From Bradyrhizobium sp. CCBAU 051011 (GTDB taxonomy: Bacteria > Pseudomonadota > Alphaproteobacteria > Rhizobiales > Xanthobacteraceae), in contig NZ_CP022222.1 in assembly GCF_009930815.1 (NCBI RefSeq), positions 3,638,501 through 3,702,500 of the forward strand: a stretch of 64,000 nt of DNA, written 5' to 3'. A program made the position numbers and the translations under genes. How positions within the stretch are numbered: position 1 is the stretch's first letter; every line of letters starts with the position of its first letter. Below are positions 27,580-36,132 of the stretch, one piece after another. The notes below the pieces were generated by a model that was given only the letters and a program-made list of their open reading frames with translations, was not told where the DNA came from and ran no database searches.

Positions 27580-27742
27580 GTGCTGTCGCAGTCGGACGAC
27601 TTGGCGAAATCTGCAATGGACTCTTGGTCGTTGGGGCGACGCTTCGCGTGATGGGCGCGATCGCGCGCATGGCAACATGATTGGTACATTCACACCGCAT
27701 TGGCAGTCGTTTCGAAAATCCAGCTTTTCGAAGGAGGCAAGG

Positions 27743-28963
27743 ATGAACGTGCTGAAATCTGCAATCGTTGGCCTGGCCCTAATTTCAGCTCATGCACCGG
27801 TTCGGGCGGACGTCATCGGTGACTGGAACAACACCGCAATGGACGTGATGAAGGCGGTCAACGTGGGCGGTAATCCGTGGACGCGCAGCATGGCGCTGGT
27901 GAACGTGTCCATGTCTGACGCGGTCAACTCGGTGCAGCAGCGATATTCACGTTACATACCAGAACTCCCAATTGACCCGAATGCCTCGGCCGAGGCTGCG
28001 GCCGCGGCGGCTGCCCGCGAAATTCTCATGCGCCAGTATCCCGGCCAGAAGGAGCGGATTGATGCAGCCTTCGCGGAGACGATGAAAACCATTCCGGACA
28101 ATCCGGCACGGGCTGCAGGCATTGATTTGGGCAAGAATGTTGCGGACGCCGTTTTCACGGAACGGCAGAGCGACGCGACAAACACGCCCGACACATATCG
28201 CCCGCTTACCACGCCCGGTGTCTGGGTGCCGACCACGCCGCCGCTGTTCCCGCAATATGCGACGGCCAAGCCATGGGGCCTGGACAGCGCTAGTCAGTTC
28301 CGCCCGGCTCCGCCCCCGGCCCTCAACAGTGCGCTTTACGCGCGCGATTACAACGAAACCAAGGAAATGGGCGGCGTGAAAAGCACGAAGCGGACCGACG
28401 CGCAGTCCGACGCCGTGCGCTTCTGGACGCAGGCCAATCTTGGGCCTGCATGGTATCAGGCTGCCAGGCAGGCTTCCGCTCGTCATAACCTCTCCGTGGC
28501 AGAAAGCGCGCGCGTGTTCGCACTGATGTCCATGGCTCTCGCCAATTGCTTCATTGTCGATTGGGACGCCAAATTCCAATACCATTTCTGGCGGCCGATC
28601 ACCGCGATCCGCAACGGCGACCAGGACGGCAACGATGCGACTGAACGCGAGGCAGGCTGGCTGCCTCTGAACACCACGCCGATGCATCCGGAATATCCGT
28701 CGCAGGCGGGGATCAACGCGGGTGCTGCGCGAGGCGTTCTGGAAGCCGTTTTCGGCAGCGGGACGGAAGACTTCGTCGCGACCGATACGTCCGACGCGCG
28801 CCTTTCACGCAAATTCACCAGCTTTGCGCAGATGGCTCAGGAGCACAAAGAGGTGCGCGTCTGGGGCGGCATTCATTTCCGCAATTCGCTGGAGGTCGGA
28901 GACGCGATGGGGCGCAAGGTCGCCGACCATCTCGTGGCAAATTACATGAAGCCGCCGAGGTAG
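27743..28963 (+). CDS. exported vanadium-haloperoxidase/PAP2-like protein with altered active-site motif
   Basis: A 406-residue protein with a signal peptide (cleavage near residue 22). The superfamily motifs are K277-x6-R284-P (KFQYHFWRP) and R372-x5-H378 (RVWGGIHF). The PSGH motif, whose His is the catalytic acid/base in vanadium haloperoxidases, reads P319-S320-Q321-A322, so that His is missing. Vanadate or phosphate binding may survive while the usual chemistry is lost or changed. AAGGAGG lies six bases before ATG 27743; longer frames read upstream DNA. A CxxCH protein gene follows after four bases, so the two are almost certainly co-transcribed. Confidence 0.8.
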   Translation: MNVLKSAIVGLALISAHAPVRADVIGDWNNTAMDVMKAVNVGGNPWTRSMALVNVSMSDAVNSVQQRYSRYIPELPIDPNASAEAAAAAAAREILMRQYPGQKERIDAAFAETMKTIPDNPARAAGIDLGKNVADAVFTERQSDATNTPDTYRPLTTPGVWVPTTPPLFPQYATAKPWGLDSASQFRPAPPPALNSALYARDYNETKEMGGVKSTKRTDAQSDAVRFWTQANLGPAWYQAARQASARHNLSVAESARVFALMSMALANCFIVDWDAKFQYHFWRPITAIRNGDQDGNDATEREAGWLPLNTTPMHPEYPSQAGINAGAARGVLEAVFGSGTEDFVATDTSDARLSRKFTSFAQMAQEHKEVRVWGGIHFRNSLEVGDAMGRKVADHLVANYMKPPR

Positions 28964-28967
28964 GCTC

Positions 28968-29993
28968 ATGTTCGGCGCCATCACAAGGCGCCTGATGACC
29001 GGCGGCGCGCTGCTGCTCACCGCCTTCCTCGCCGCAGACGCCGCTGGCATCGACGACGATCTGCCCGACCTTAACGACCAGGTCGGGCGGATGGCTGCCG
29101 AGGTCGCACTCGAATTGCAGCAAGTCTGTCCGCCCGCTTCACCGTCGGACCAGGCAGCCTTCGACCGATGCCGGCGCAGCCTGTTCGGCGACTCCGCGTT
29201 GCGGCGCAGCCTCGCGCCGCGGCTGCTGTGGGGCCGCCGGAATCAGGACGCCACGGTAGCGCTCGAAAACACCAATCTCACGCAGTTCGCACCCGATGTG
29301 ATTGCCGGCCTGTATCTCTCGCTGTTCATGTACAGCGGCGAGTACAGCACCGAGTATGTCGAGCGCGAGCGATTGTACCTGATCCGTCTGCGAGCAGGGT
29401 TCCGCAACCTGCTATCGCCCGGGCAGTTTCCCTATCCCTTCTGGCACCAAGAGGAAAAGTGGAGTGTTTATCAGGCCGTGAATTCGGTTCTGCTCTGGGT
29501 CAATCCAAAGACCGCGAAGATCGTCATCGGGCAATTTACCGAGCGGGGTAGCGGCGACCCCGTTGTCGCCACGCAACTGATATGGCCCAAATTCGATGGC
29601 AAATGGATGTGGATGGACAAGGAGGGTCGCATCCAGCCGCGCGTGACGCTGTTCGACGGCTTGTTCCGGCACGACAATCCCTATCTGGCAGAGCTCGACA
29701 CCACCTACAGGACGCTGGCGCTGCGGATGCGCGACGCGCAATGCGATAATTGTCACGTGCCGAACAACCCGATGCCGATGCGCCGGCTGCTGCTGTTGCA
29801 CACACCCGCCCACGCGGCAGGCGAGATTGCCCGGTTGTTGAAGACGGTGCGCGCAGACAGGATGCCGCTCGACGACGCCGGCAATGAACAGCCACTCGAT
29901 CCCGCGCTCAAACGTGCGCTGCTCGAAAGCGGCGCAGCTTTCGAAGAACTGGTGAAGGCCGCAAAAGATTGGGAAGCGGCACGCCGGGATTGA
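28968..29993 (+). CDS. exported protein with one CxxCH heme-c motif
   Basis: A 341-residue protein with an N-terminal signal (LMTGGALLLTAFLAADA). One heme-c attachment motif, C259-D-N-C262-H263, is followed by NNPMPMRR, whose methionines could serve as axial ligand. The long region before it (40-250) has no family I recognise; it also has two earlier cysteines, at 54 and 68. The gene starts four bases after the haloperoxidase-like gene, suggesting that the two periplasmic products work together, perhaps in an oxidation with a cytochrome as electron partner. That link is inferred from position only. Confidence 0.7.
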   Translation: MFGAITRRLMTGGALLLTAFLAADAAGIDDDLPDLNDQVGRMAAEVALELQQVCPPASPSDQAAFDRCRRSLFGDSALRRSLAPRLLWGRRNQDATVALENTNLTQFAPDVIAGLYLSLFMYSGEYSTEYVERERLYLIRLRAGFRNLLSPGQFPYPFWHQEEKWSVYQAVNSVLLWVNPKTAKIVIGQFTERGSGDPVVATQLIWPKFDGKWMWMDKEGRIQPRVTLFDGLFRHDNPYLAELDTTYRTLALRMRDAQCDNCHVPNNPMPMRRLLLLHTPAHAAGEIARLLKTVRADRMPLDDAGNEQPLDPALKRALLESGAAFEELVKAAKDWEAARRD

Positions 29994-30043
29994 ATGGCAC
30001 TCGACTGATCTTCATTCGAGAGGCCGCGCGCGGCTTCGCACCG

Positions 30044-31522
30044 CTACGCCGCGACAGGCGGTCCGAACCACATGGTCAGCGCGTCAGCCAGCCCCAACTG
30101 AGCCTGGTCTCCAACCCAGGCCACATGTCCGTCGGGCCGGATCAGCACGGCGCTGGGAGCCGCGACCGCGCCAAGCACCGGAAGCTCCCACGTGCCGGCA
30201 TATTGCGCGTCGATCTGCCGTACCCGCTCCGCCCACGGCGTGATGTCGAGGGTGCCGGGCTCACCGAGGTTGAGCAGCACCGGCCGGGCATCGTGCAGCA
30301 GGGTGAAGGTCCGGAGCCGGCCGTTTGCTGTGATCAGGTCGAGGTCGGGCATGCGGCGGCCGAGCAGGGGATGTCCTTCGCCGAGATCGTAGTGGATGTC
30401 GAGGCCGGAGATCATCGCGGCGATCCGTTTGCGCGGTTCGTCCATGCCGAGGAGGTCGGACATGGTGTCCTGCAGGGCCTTGACGCGCTCGTCGGGGCGA
30501 CGCATCAGCGCGACTTGCGCCATCGTGTTGCGCAGCACGCGCACCGCGACCGGGTGGCGCTCGGCATGATAGCTATCCAGCAGGCTTTCCGGCGAGGTCT
30601 GCTTGACCACCTGGGCCAGCTTCCATCCGAGATTCACCGCATCCTGCACGCCGGTGTTGAGGCCCTGTCCTCCCGCGGGGTAGTGCACATGCGCGGCGTC
30701 GCCGGCGAGCAGCACGCGCCCCTTGCGATAGGACGCCGCCTGCCGGGTCATATCGGTAAAGCGGGAGATCGAAGCCGGACTGTGGATCCCATAGTCGGTT
30801 CCGTAGACGGCGATGAGCGCCTCGCTCAGATCGCTCAAGGTAGGTTCGCTGGTGGAGCCAAGGTGTTGCTCCGTCACCATGACCCGCACCGGCCCCCCAT
30901 CCTCCATCCTGCTCAAGCCATGGATGCCGCTGGCGTCGTGGCGGATGCCCCATTCCGGCTCTCGGGCGACCTCAACCTCGGCGATCAAATGGCTGGTGGT
31001 CGGATCCCAGCCGGGGAAATCGATGCCGGCTGATTTACGGATCAGGCTGCGGCCGCCGTCGCATCCGACGAGATAGTTCGTCCGCAAGGACTTCCCGTCG
31101 GAAAGTGCGACGTCGACGCCGGTGTCGTCCTGCGCAAAACCAGTCACCTCGCGTCCGCGATAGATCGGCACCGAAAGCTCGTCGACCCAGCCGGCGAGGA
31201 TGCGTTCGATATGGTTCTGCCATAGCGCGAGCCCGTAATTGTGCCGGGTGGGAAAGTCGCTGATGTCCAGACGGATCAAGGCGAAGCCGGCGACCTGCGC
31301 CACCTGTCCCTGCGACAGGAACCGATCGGCGATGCCGCGCTGATCGAGCACCTCGATGGTGCGGGAGTGCAGCCCGCCGGCGCGCGAGCCGGCGAGCTCC
31401 TGGTCACGGCGCCGCTCGACAATGGCAACATCGACGCCCGCCAGCGCCAGCTCGCCGGCCAGCATCAGCCCGGTCGGACCTCCGCCGGTGATCACCACCG
31501 CATGATCGATCAATGCACTCAT
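30044..31522 (-). CDS. FAD-dependent aromatic-ring-type monooxygenase
   Basis: A 492-residue flavoprotein. The N-terminal dinucleotide fold reads VVITGGGPTGLMLAGELA, and GDAAHVHYPAGGQGLNTGVQ near residue 275 is the second FAD motif of class A aromatic hydroxylases (UbiH/PheA/TetX type). The C-terminal thioredoxin-like domain seen in phenol hydroxylase relatives may be present (RTFTLLHDARPVLLNLGEPG). The start is at MSALIDHAV (31522); longer frames read a palindromic repeat. It stands alone, so the substrate cannot be assigned. Confidence 0.85.
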   Translation of the reverse strand: MSALIDHAVVITGGGPTGLMLAGELALAGVDVAIVERRRDQELAGSRAGGLHSRTIEVLDQRGIADRFLSQGQVAQVAGFALIRLDISDFPTRHNYGLALWQNHIERILAGWVDELSVPIYRGREVTGFAQDDTGVDVALSDGKSLRTNYLVGCDGGRSLIRKSAGIDFPGWDPTTSHLIAEVEVAREPEWGIRHDASGIHGLSRMEDGGPVRVMVTEQHLGSTSEPTLSDLSEALIAVYGTDYGIHSPASISRFTDMTRQAASYRKGRVLLAGDAAHVHYPAGGQGLNTGVQDAVNLGWKLAQVVKQTSPESLLDSYHAERHPVAVRVLRNTMAQVALMRRPDERVKALQDTMSDLLGMDEPRKRIAAMISGLDIHYDLGEGHPLLGRRMPDLDLITANGRLRTFTLLHDARPVLLNLGEPGTLDITPWAERVRQIDAQYAGTWELPVLGAVAAPSAVLIRPDGHVAWVGDQAQLGLADALTMWFGPPVAA

Positions 31523-31642
31523 TTCGTGACCCCGTAGGTTGTGGCTTCGGGTGGCGGTTGTACGGGATGAGTGGGGTCTTGAAGCAAGCCCGTTGCGCCC
31601 CACATATTGAAGTGGGCGAGGGGCCGCGTTTACGGCGCCTTT

Positions 31643-31732
31643 CGTCATGGCCGGGCTTGTCCCGGCCATCCACGTCTTTCTTGATTGATTGAAGCAAAGA
31701 CGTGGATGCCCGGGACAAGCCCGGGCATGACG
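31643..31732. repeat. palindromic REP-like element
   Basis: cgtcatggccgggcttgtcc at the left pairs with gggacaagcccgggcatgacg at the right. Inner arms ccacgtctttc and gaaagacgtgg-like sequence enclose ttgattgattg. It lies upstream of the monooxygenase gene and creates a false N-terminal extension of it. Confidence 0.85.
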
Positions 31733-31849
31733 TGGTGGAAACAGCGCCTGATTTTGTTGGCTGGATTTTGAGTTAGACTCCGAGCCGCCCCAAGCCACTT
31801 TTGACCCAAAGCTCAGACCGAAAACCAGTCACCGGTGCCAGCTCGGCGT

Positions 31850-33049
31850 TCAGCCGTGATACGCAAACAGCTCGATCGGCTCGCTGAAGCCGCGCACCGG
31901 ATGTTCGCCGACGCGTTCGAGATCGAAATCGCTTTTGACCAGCTCGGCGAACGCCTTGGACAGCAGCACCGTCCGGCCCAATTGCTTGGTGAGCGCCTCC
32001 AGCCGCGAAGCCATGTTGACCGCGGGTCCGATGACCGTGAAGTCGAGCCGCGTGCGCGATCCGATATTGCCGTACATGACGTCTCCGACGTGGATGCCGA
32101 TGCCGTAGTTCAGCGGCGCACGACCGGTCTTTCCGTTCTGTTCGTTCAGGGCAATCATGGCCTGACGGGCATCAGTCACGGCGCGCAGCAGATTGGCGCA
32201 GGCTGACGGCTGGCTGAGCGGAAAGATGGCGAGCAGGCCGTCGCCGATGAATTTCAGGATTTCGCCGCCATGCCGCGCAATCGGCTCCGACATCGCGTCG
32301 AAATAGCTGTTGAGAAGATCGATGACGTCATCCCGCGGCCAGTTGTCGGAGATCTTCGTGAACTCGCGCAGATCGCAGATCATGATGGCGGCGCGCACCG
32401 TCGTGCCGCTGCCGCGACGGGTGGCGCCGGCCAGGATGAGCTCGCCGGCATGCGATCCGACATAGGTTTCGAGCAGTGTTCGCGCCAACCGGTTCTTCAT
32501 GCGGATTTCGCTGACCAGCGCCAGAACCGGCAACAGCTTCCGTAGGCCGGCGATGTGCGCGTCGTCAAAACCGCCGGGCCGGTCGGTCGCGAAGGTCACG
32601 ATGTGCCGCTTGCCGAGCGTATGGTACAGCGGCCAGGCCACATAGTCGGTGAGGCCTTTCGCCCGCATCTCGTCATAGAGGGCGTGCTGGCGGCCCAGCG
32701 CGGGATCGCGTTCGAGGTTCTCGCGCACCTCGGTGGTGCCGTCATGGATTTCGTTGGCGGGACTGCCGATGTATTCGGATCGCTCCCTGACATCGTAGTC
32801 GACCCTTTCAATCTCCGCCTCGCGCATCCCATCCGCCCAGGTGATCCGGGCGCCAAGCCATTGCGGATGGTAGATCAGCAGATGAAGCGTCGCCCGCTTG
32901 AGGGGAATGCCCGCGCGCTGAAGCCGCACGCACAGCTCGGCGAAGATATTGTCGATGAAGCGCTGATCGCGCGTCTCGTTTGTCAGCCAGTGCACGACTG
33001 CGTTGTCGGAATCGGCGGGAACGGGATCGATGTTGCGGGGCGCGTCCAT
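31850..33049 (-). CDS. class III adenylate/guanylate cyclase, soluble type
   Basis: A protein of about 399 residues. The C-terminal catalytic domain shows the metal Asp pair (IMICDLREFT and ILKFIGDGLLAIF) and a late NMASRLEALTKQLG segment. The N-terminal half resembles a GAF-like sensor (EMRAKGLTDYVAWPLYHTLG and FATDRPGGFDDAHIAGLRKL), without membrane helices. It is therefore a cytoplasmic cyclase distinct from the membrane one at 577-2310. The start at 33049 has GAGG eight bases upstream; a TTG at 33118 in the same frame is an alternative. The signal sensed is unknown. Confidence 0.85.
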   Translation of the reverse strand: MDAPRNIDPVPADSDNAVVHWLTNETRDQRFIDNIFAELCVRLQRAGIPLKRATLHLLIYHPQWLGARITWADGMREAEIERVDYDVRERSEYIGSPANEIHDGTTEVRENLERDPALGRQHALYDEMRAKGLTDYVAWPLYHTLGKRHIVTFATDRPGGFDDAHIAGLRKLLPVLALVSEIRMKNRLARTLLETYVGSHAGELILAGATRRGSGTTVRAAIMICDLREFTKISDNWPRDDVIDLLNSYFDAMSEPIARHGGEILKFIGDGLLAIFPLSQPSACANLLRAVTDARQAMIALNEQNGKTGRAPLNYGIGIHVGDVMYGNIGSRTRLDFTVIGPAVNMASRLEALTKQLGRTVLLSKAFAELVKSDFDLERVGEHPVRGFSEPIELFAYHG

Positions 33050-33141
33050 ATCTTCGTCCTCGGCAGTGAGCTCAGTCGACGGTACGGGGTATGTCGTGTC
33101 GCCATCCAACTGTGTCAACGGAGGTCGCCTCTACAACTGAA

Positions 33142-34287
33142 TCAGGGTGCTAGCTCTGCTCTGACCTCACCGAGCAGCGCCATGCCGCCTAATCGACCCA
33201 GTTCGTCCGAACATTTCGCGCTCTTCCCGTAGCAGCCGAATGCAACGGTGACGCACTCCGAAAGCGGCCCGATGCAGGGAAGGCCTGTTTTGCCAAATGT
33301 GGTCATGCAAGGCACGACGCGGCGTTCTTCAAAATCCAGACCGGGAATACGAGCAAGGATCTGCTCTTCAAGCCCATCAGCCACGGAAATCGATCCGCCC
33401 GATCTGAACCAGTCCTTGATATCCGCCTCGCTTTCGAGCGGAAGATCGACCGGATCACCGCCGAGCTTTAACCAGGTTTGGCCGTCCGGATAGGGGATTG
33501 GCGGCAGAATATAGGGATTCTCGCCCTTGGGCTCGATACAGCGCATCGACGGCATTCCGGCCAGGCGTTGAACCTCCGCCGCGCCAAGCCGAAACAGCGC
33601 CACGGTACGCCCATAGACCGTAAAACCCATTGATTGACCGAGCAGTGATTGGGTATGCCCGCCTGCTGCAACGAGAACGCGCTCGACCTCGACATCGCCC
33701 GATCTGGTCCGGATCGTCACACCAGAACCGCTTTCCGAAATCCCCAGAGCAGGTTCGTCGATGATCCGAGCTCCGGCGCGCTCCGCCGCGATCGTCTGCG
33801 CCCGGACCAAGCGGCGCGGGCTGATGTATCCGGCATTCCGGGGCTCGAAATAGCCCTGCATTCCCGCCGTAAATCCCAGAAACCGAAATCGCTCCGCGAG
33901 CCCTGTCCCATCATACGCTTCACAAAAGATCCCGGCTTCAGCGGCGATTTTGCCAACCGAAGCGACGTCGCTTCTTTCGCCAGGGCCAACGTGAAGCACG
34001 CCGACTTCCCGGTAGAATTCCACGCCGCTTTCCGCTGAAATCTCGCCGTAGCGTGAAATCGCGGCACGGTTCATTTGTCTCCAAAATGGCTCGGAATCGA
34101 AAATGCGCGTGATCCGACCCTCATCGTATTGGCTGCCAAAGACGCCGTTATGGCGCGAAAAATCGGCCGGCTCATCGGGCCCAATCAGCGCAACATCATG
34201 GCCCATTTTGCACAAATGACGCGCAGCCGCCGCCCCGATCAGACCACGTCCGATCACCGCAAGTTTCTTCGCTCTATTGGCGCTCAC
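33142..34287 (-). CDS. FAD-dependent oxidoreductase of the DAO/sarcosine-oxidase type
   Basis: A 381-residue flavoprotein. The nucleotide-binding motif reads LAVIGRGLIGAAAARHL, and VLVAAGGHTQSLLG later fits the DAO fold of sarcosine oxidase and N-methyltryptophan oxidase. It probably oxidises an amine or amino acid. The GTG at 34287 follows TTAGGAG. It lies directly upstream of the AraC-bearing segment but on the same strand, with a thioesterase gene fragment in between. The substrate is not predictable. Confidence 0.82.
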   Translation of the reverse strand: MSANRAKKLAVIGRGLIGAAAARHLCKMGHDVALIGPDEPADFSRHNGVFGSQYDEGRITRIFDSEPFWRQMNRAAISRYGEISAESGVEFYREVGVLHVGPGERSDVASVGKIAAEAGIFCEAYDGTGLAERFRFLGFTAGMQGYFEPRNAGYISPRRLVRAQTIAAERAGARIIDEPALGISESGSGVTIRTRSGDVEVERVLVAAGGHTQSLLGQSMGFTVYGRTVALFRLGAAEVQRLAGMPSMRCIEPKGENPYILPPIPYPDGQTWLKLGGDPVDLPLESEADIKDWFRSGGSISVADGLEEQILARIPGLDFEERRVVPCMTTFGKTGLPCIGPLSECVTVAFGCYGKSAKCSDELGRLGGMALLGEVRAELAP

Positions 34288-34324
34288 GATTAACTCCTAA
34301 CGCCTTGTTTGCAAGCAGCATGCC

Positions 34325-34460
34325 TAGCGCGGCCGCAACTCGGCCGGAAGATCCATGGCGCGCATGGTGGCGGTACCGAGGGCGGACAGCGTCTGGGAAC
34401 CTTCTTTTTCGAAAACAACTCGACGTGGCAACGCCGATTGAGCCCGACATTTCAGCGTTC
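34325..34460 (-). pseudogene. diverged 3' fragment of the PaaI thioesterase gene
   Basis: Read on the minus strand this fragment keeps the frame for GTATMRAMDLPAELRPR and the TAG stop found in the intact thioesterase gene at 35689. It aligns with 35690-35826 over about 136 bases with roughly 85 percent identity, with small indels further upstream in the gene. It lacks a start and most of the protein. It lies just downstream of the AraC gene, which separates it from the intact copy. Confidence 0.75.
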
Positions 34461-34464
34461 TAGC

Positions 34465-35436
34465 TTACGTTTCACTTTCCCGGGCGCCCTCTGCTTCGCG
34501 ACGCCACACGCCCGGGCTGACGCCAACCAAGCTCGAGAATACCCGCGTAAAGTGGCTTTGATTGGCAAACCCGGCCGATATCGCTACCTCAGCAAGTGAC
34601 AAGCCATGGACGGTCATCAACTGCTTGGCCGCGCTGACGCGTTGGCGAAGGAGCCATTGATGTGGTGGCAGGCCGACAGACGTCCGAAATGCTCGAGCAA
34701 AATGGCTAACCGAGAGGTCCAGCTCAGCCGCGATTTCTTGCAACGTAAGTTTCCCGCTGAGATCGGACTCGAGCCTTTCGCAGGCCCGCTTCGCCTGCCA
34801 CGGAGCAAGGCCGCCGCATAGCGGTTTGATGTTTCGCAGTCCGCCATACGCCTGCGCGACATGCGCTGTGAGCGCAAGCATCATGTGATCGACGAAAAGC
34901 TGGTTCGCTTCGGATGGACGGCGCAATCCCTGCAAGAGCGATGCGCCGATGTGATGTACAACCTGGTCGTGAAAGCCGGTGCCGAACTGATAGTCGAGTT
35001 GATCGACACGCCGCACGCCGAACTGCTCTGCGATACCGTTGAGAGCCAAGGCCGGAACATAGAAATTGAGGGAGTGAAATGGCTTATCGATCACATAGCG
35101 CGGGTCGCACTTCATGTCGTATACATACGTCTGGCCTGCGCGGATATCGGGTTTGGCCACGCACTTGCCACGCTCCCAGTATTCGCAGTTGGGATAATCG
35201 CGAAATTTCAAGCTAAAGATGTAGGCATCTTCGGGCAGAATGGCGCCGCAAAGGCCCGGAACGGGATTGTCATCGCGCGTTTCAGTGGCTGCGACCTCGA
35301 CACCTCGCACCGACCGCGTGATCAGCGATGACGGTGTATTCTGAAGGTGCAGAAGCTCTTTCCACTTCTGACCGTGAAAACCGCTCTCTGCCATATGGAT
35401 CAGCCCATCGGTAACGCGGACCGGGCGGGTCAGCAT
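34465..35436 (-). CDS. AraC-family transcriptional regulator
   Basis: A 323-residue protein with a C-terminal pair of helix-turn-helix units (LTLQEIAAELDLSVSHFARA near 230 and LAEVAISAGFANQSHFTRVF near 280), the AraC/XylS signature. The N-terminal 200 residues form a putative sensor region with a Cys-containing stretch (YPNCEYWERGKC). The gene is bracketed by a fragment and the intact copy of the PaaI thioesterase gene, so it appears to have been inserted there. Possible targets are the adjacent amine oxidase or P450 genes. Confidence 0.88.
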   Translation of the reverse strand: MLTRPVRVTDGLIHMAESGFHGQKWKELLHLQNTPSSLITRSVRGVEVAATETRDDNPVPGLCGAILPEDAYIFSLKFRDYPNCEYWERGKCVAKPDIRAGQTYVYDMKCDPRYVIDKPFHSLNFYVPALALNGIAEQFGVRRVDQLDYQFGTGFHDQVVHHIGASLLQGLRRPSEANQLFVDHMMLALTAHVAQAYGGLRNIKPLCGGLAPWQAKRACERLESDLSGKLTLQEIAAELDLSVSHFARAFRTSVGLPPHQWLLRQRVSAAKQLMTVHGLSLAEVAISAGFANQSHFTRVFSSLVGVSPGVWRREAEGARESET

Positions 35437-35688
35437 CGTTGCTGCGCGGTCACGCTATTATCGTAGATCAGCAACGGGCCGTCCAGCGCGGCTGATGACC
35501 GGATTTTACCCGCGATTCCAAAGCTATCGTGGAACGTCCTCGTCCGCTAAGTGTTCCATATCGGACGCCACCACTACCGCGGGGCCGCTCTTGGCTCTTT
35601 TCGGACCTCACGCAATGTCTGACTTGAGTGCGGGATGCGCACCGAGGCAGACGCCCACCGACCATCTAGGATTTATAGGTTTGCGCTT

Positions 35689-36132
35689 CTAGCGCGGCCG
35701 CAACTCGGCCGGCAGATCCATCGCGCGCATGGTGGCGGTACCGAAGGCGCAGAGCGTCTCGGCGCCTTCTTTCTTCGAAAACAGCTCGACGGTGGCGACG
35801 CCGATCGATCCCGACATCTTCAGCGTCTTGGCGCGGGCGATCAGCTCCGTGCCGTCGGCGGGGCTGAGGAAGTTGACCTTGAGCTCGACGGTGACGCCGA
35901 TCTTGCCCTTGGGGAGAGCGGACGTGATGGCGATTCCTGCGGCATGATCGGCGAGCGAGGTGATGACGCCGCCGAAAAAATGCCCGAAGAACTGCAGCAG
36001 GTCGTCGCGGCGCGCCAGCGCGATCTCGGCATAGCCCTGCTTGATGGCAACGATGCGGATACCGGCGGCGCCGGGAAAGCCCTTGGCGTTGATCGCCTCC
36101 GCCAGTTCGGGCGGATTGAGCTCGGCACTCAT
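35689..36132 (-). CDS. PaaI-family hot-dog thioesterase
   Basis: A 147-residue single hot-dog thioesterase. HFFGGVITSLADHAAGIAIT contains the family's active-site region (conserved Gly and Asp). It hydrolyses acyl-CoA esters. The start at 36132 overlaps the P450 stop by four bases (ATGA), so it is translationally coupled to the P450 operon and may release or recycle acyl-CoA products of that pathway. A diverged fragment of its 3' end lies at 34325-34460. Confidence 0.82.
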   Translation of the reverse strand: MSAELNPPELAEAINAKGFPGAAGIRIVAIKQGYAEIALARRDDLLQFFGHFFGGVITSLADHAAGIAITSALPKGKIGVTVELKVNFLSPADGTELIARAKTLKMSGSIGVATVELFSKKEGAETLCAFGTATMRAMDLPAELRPR

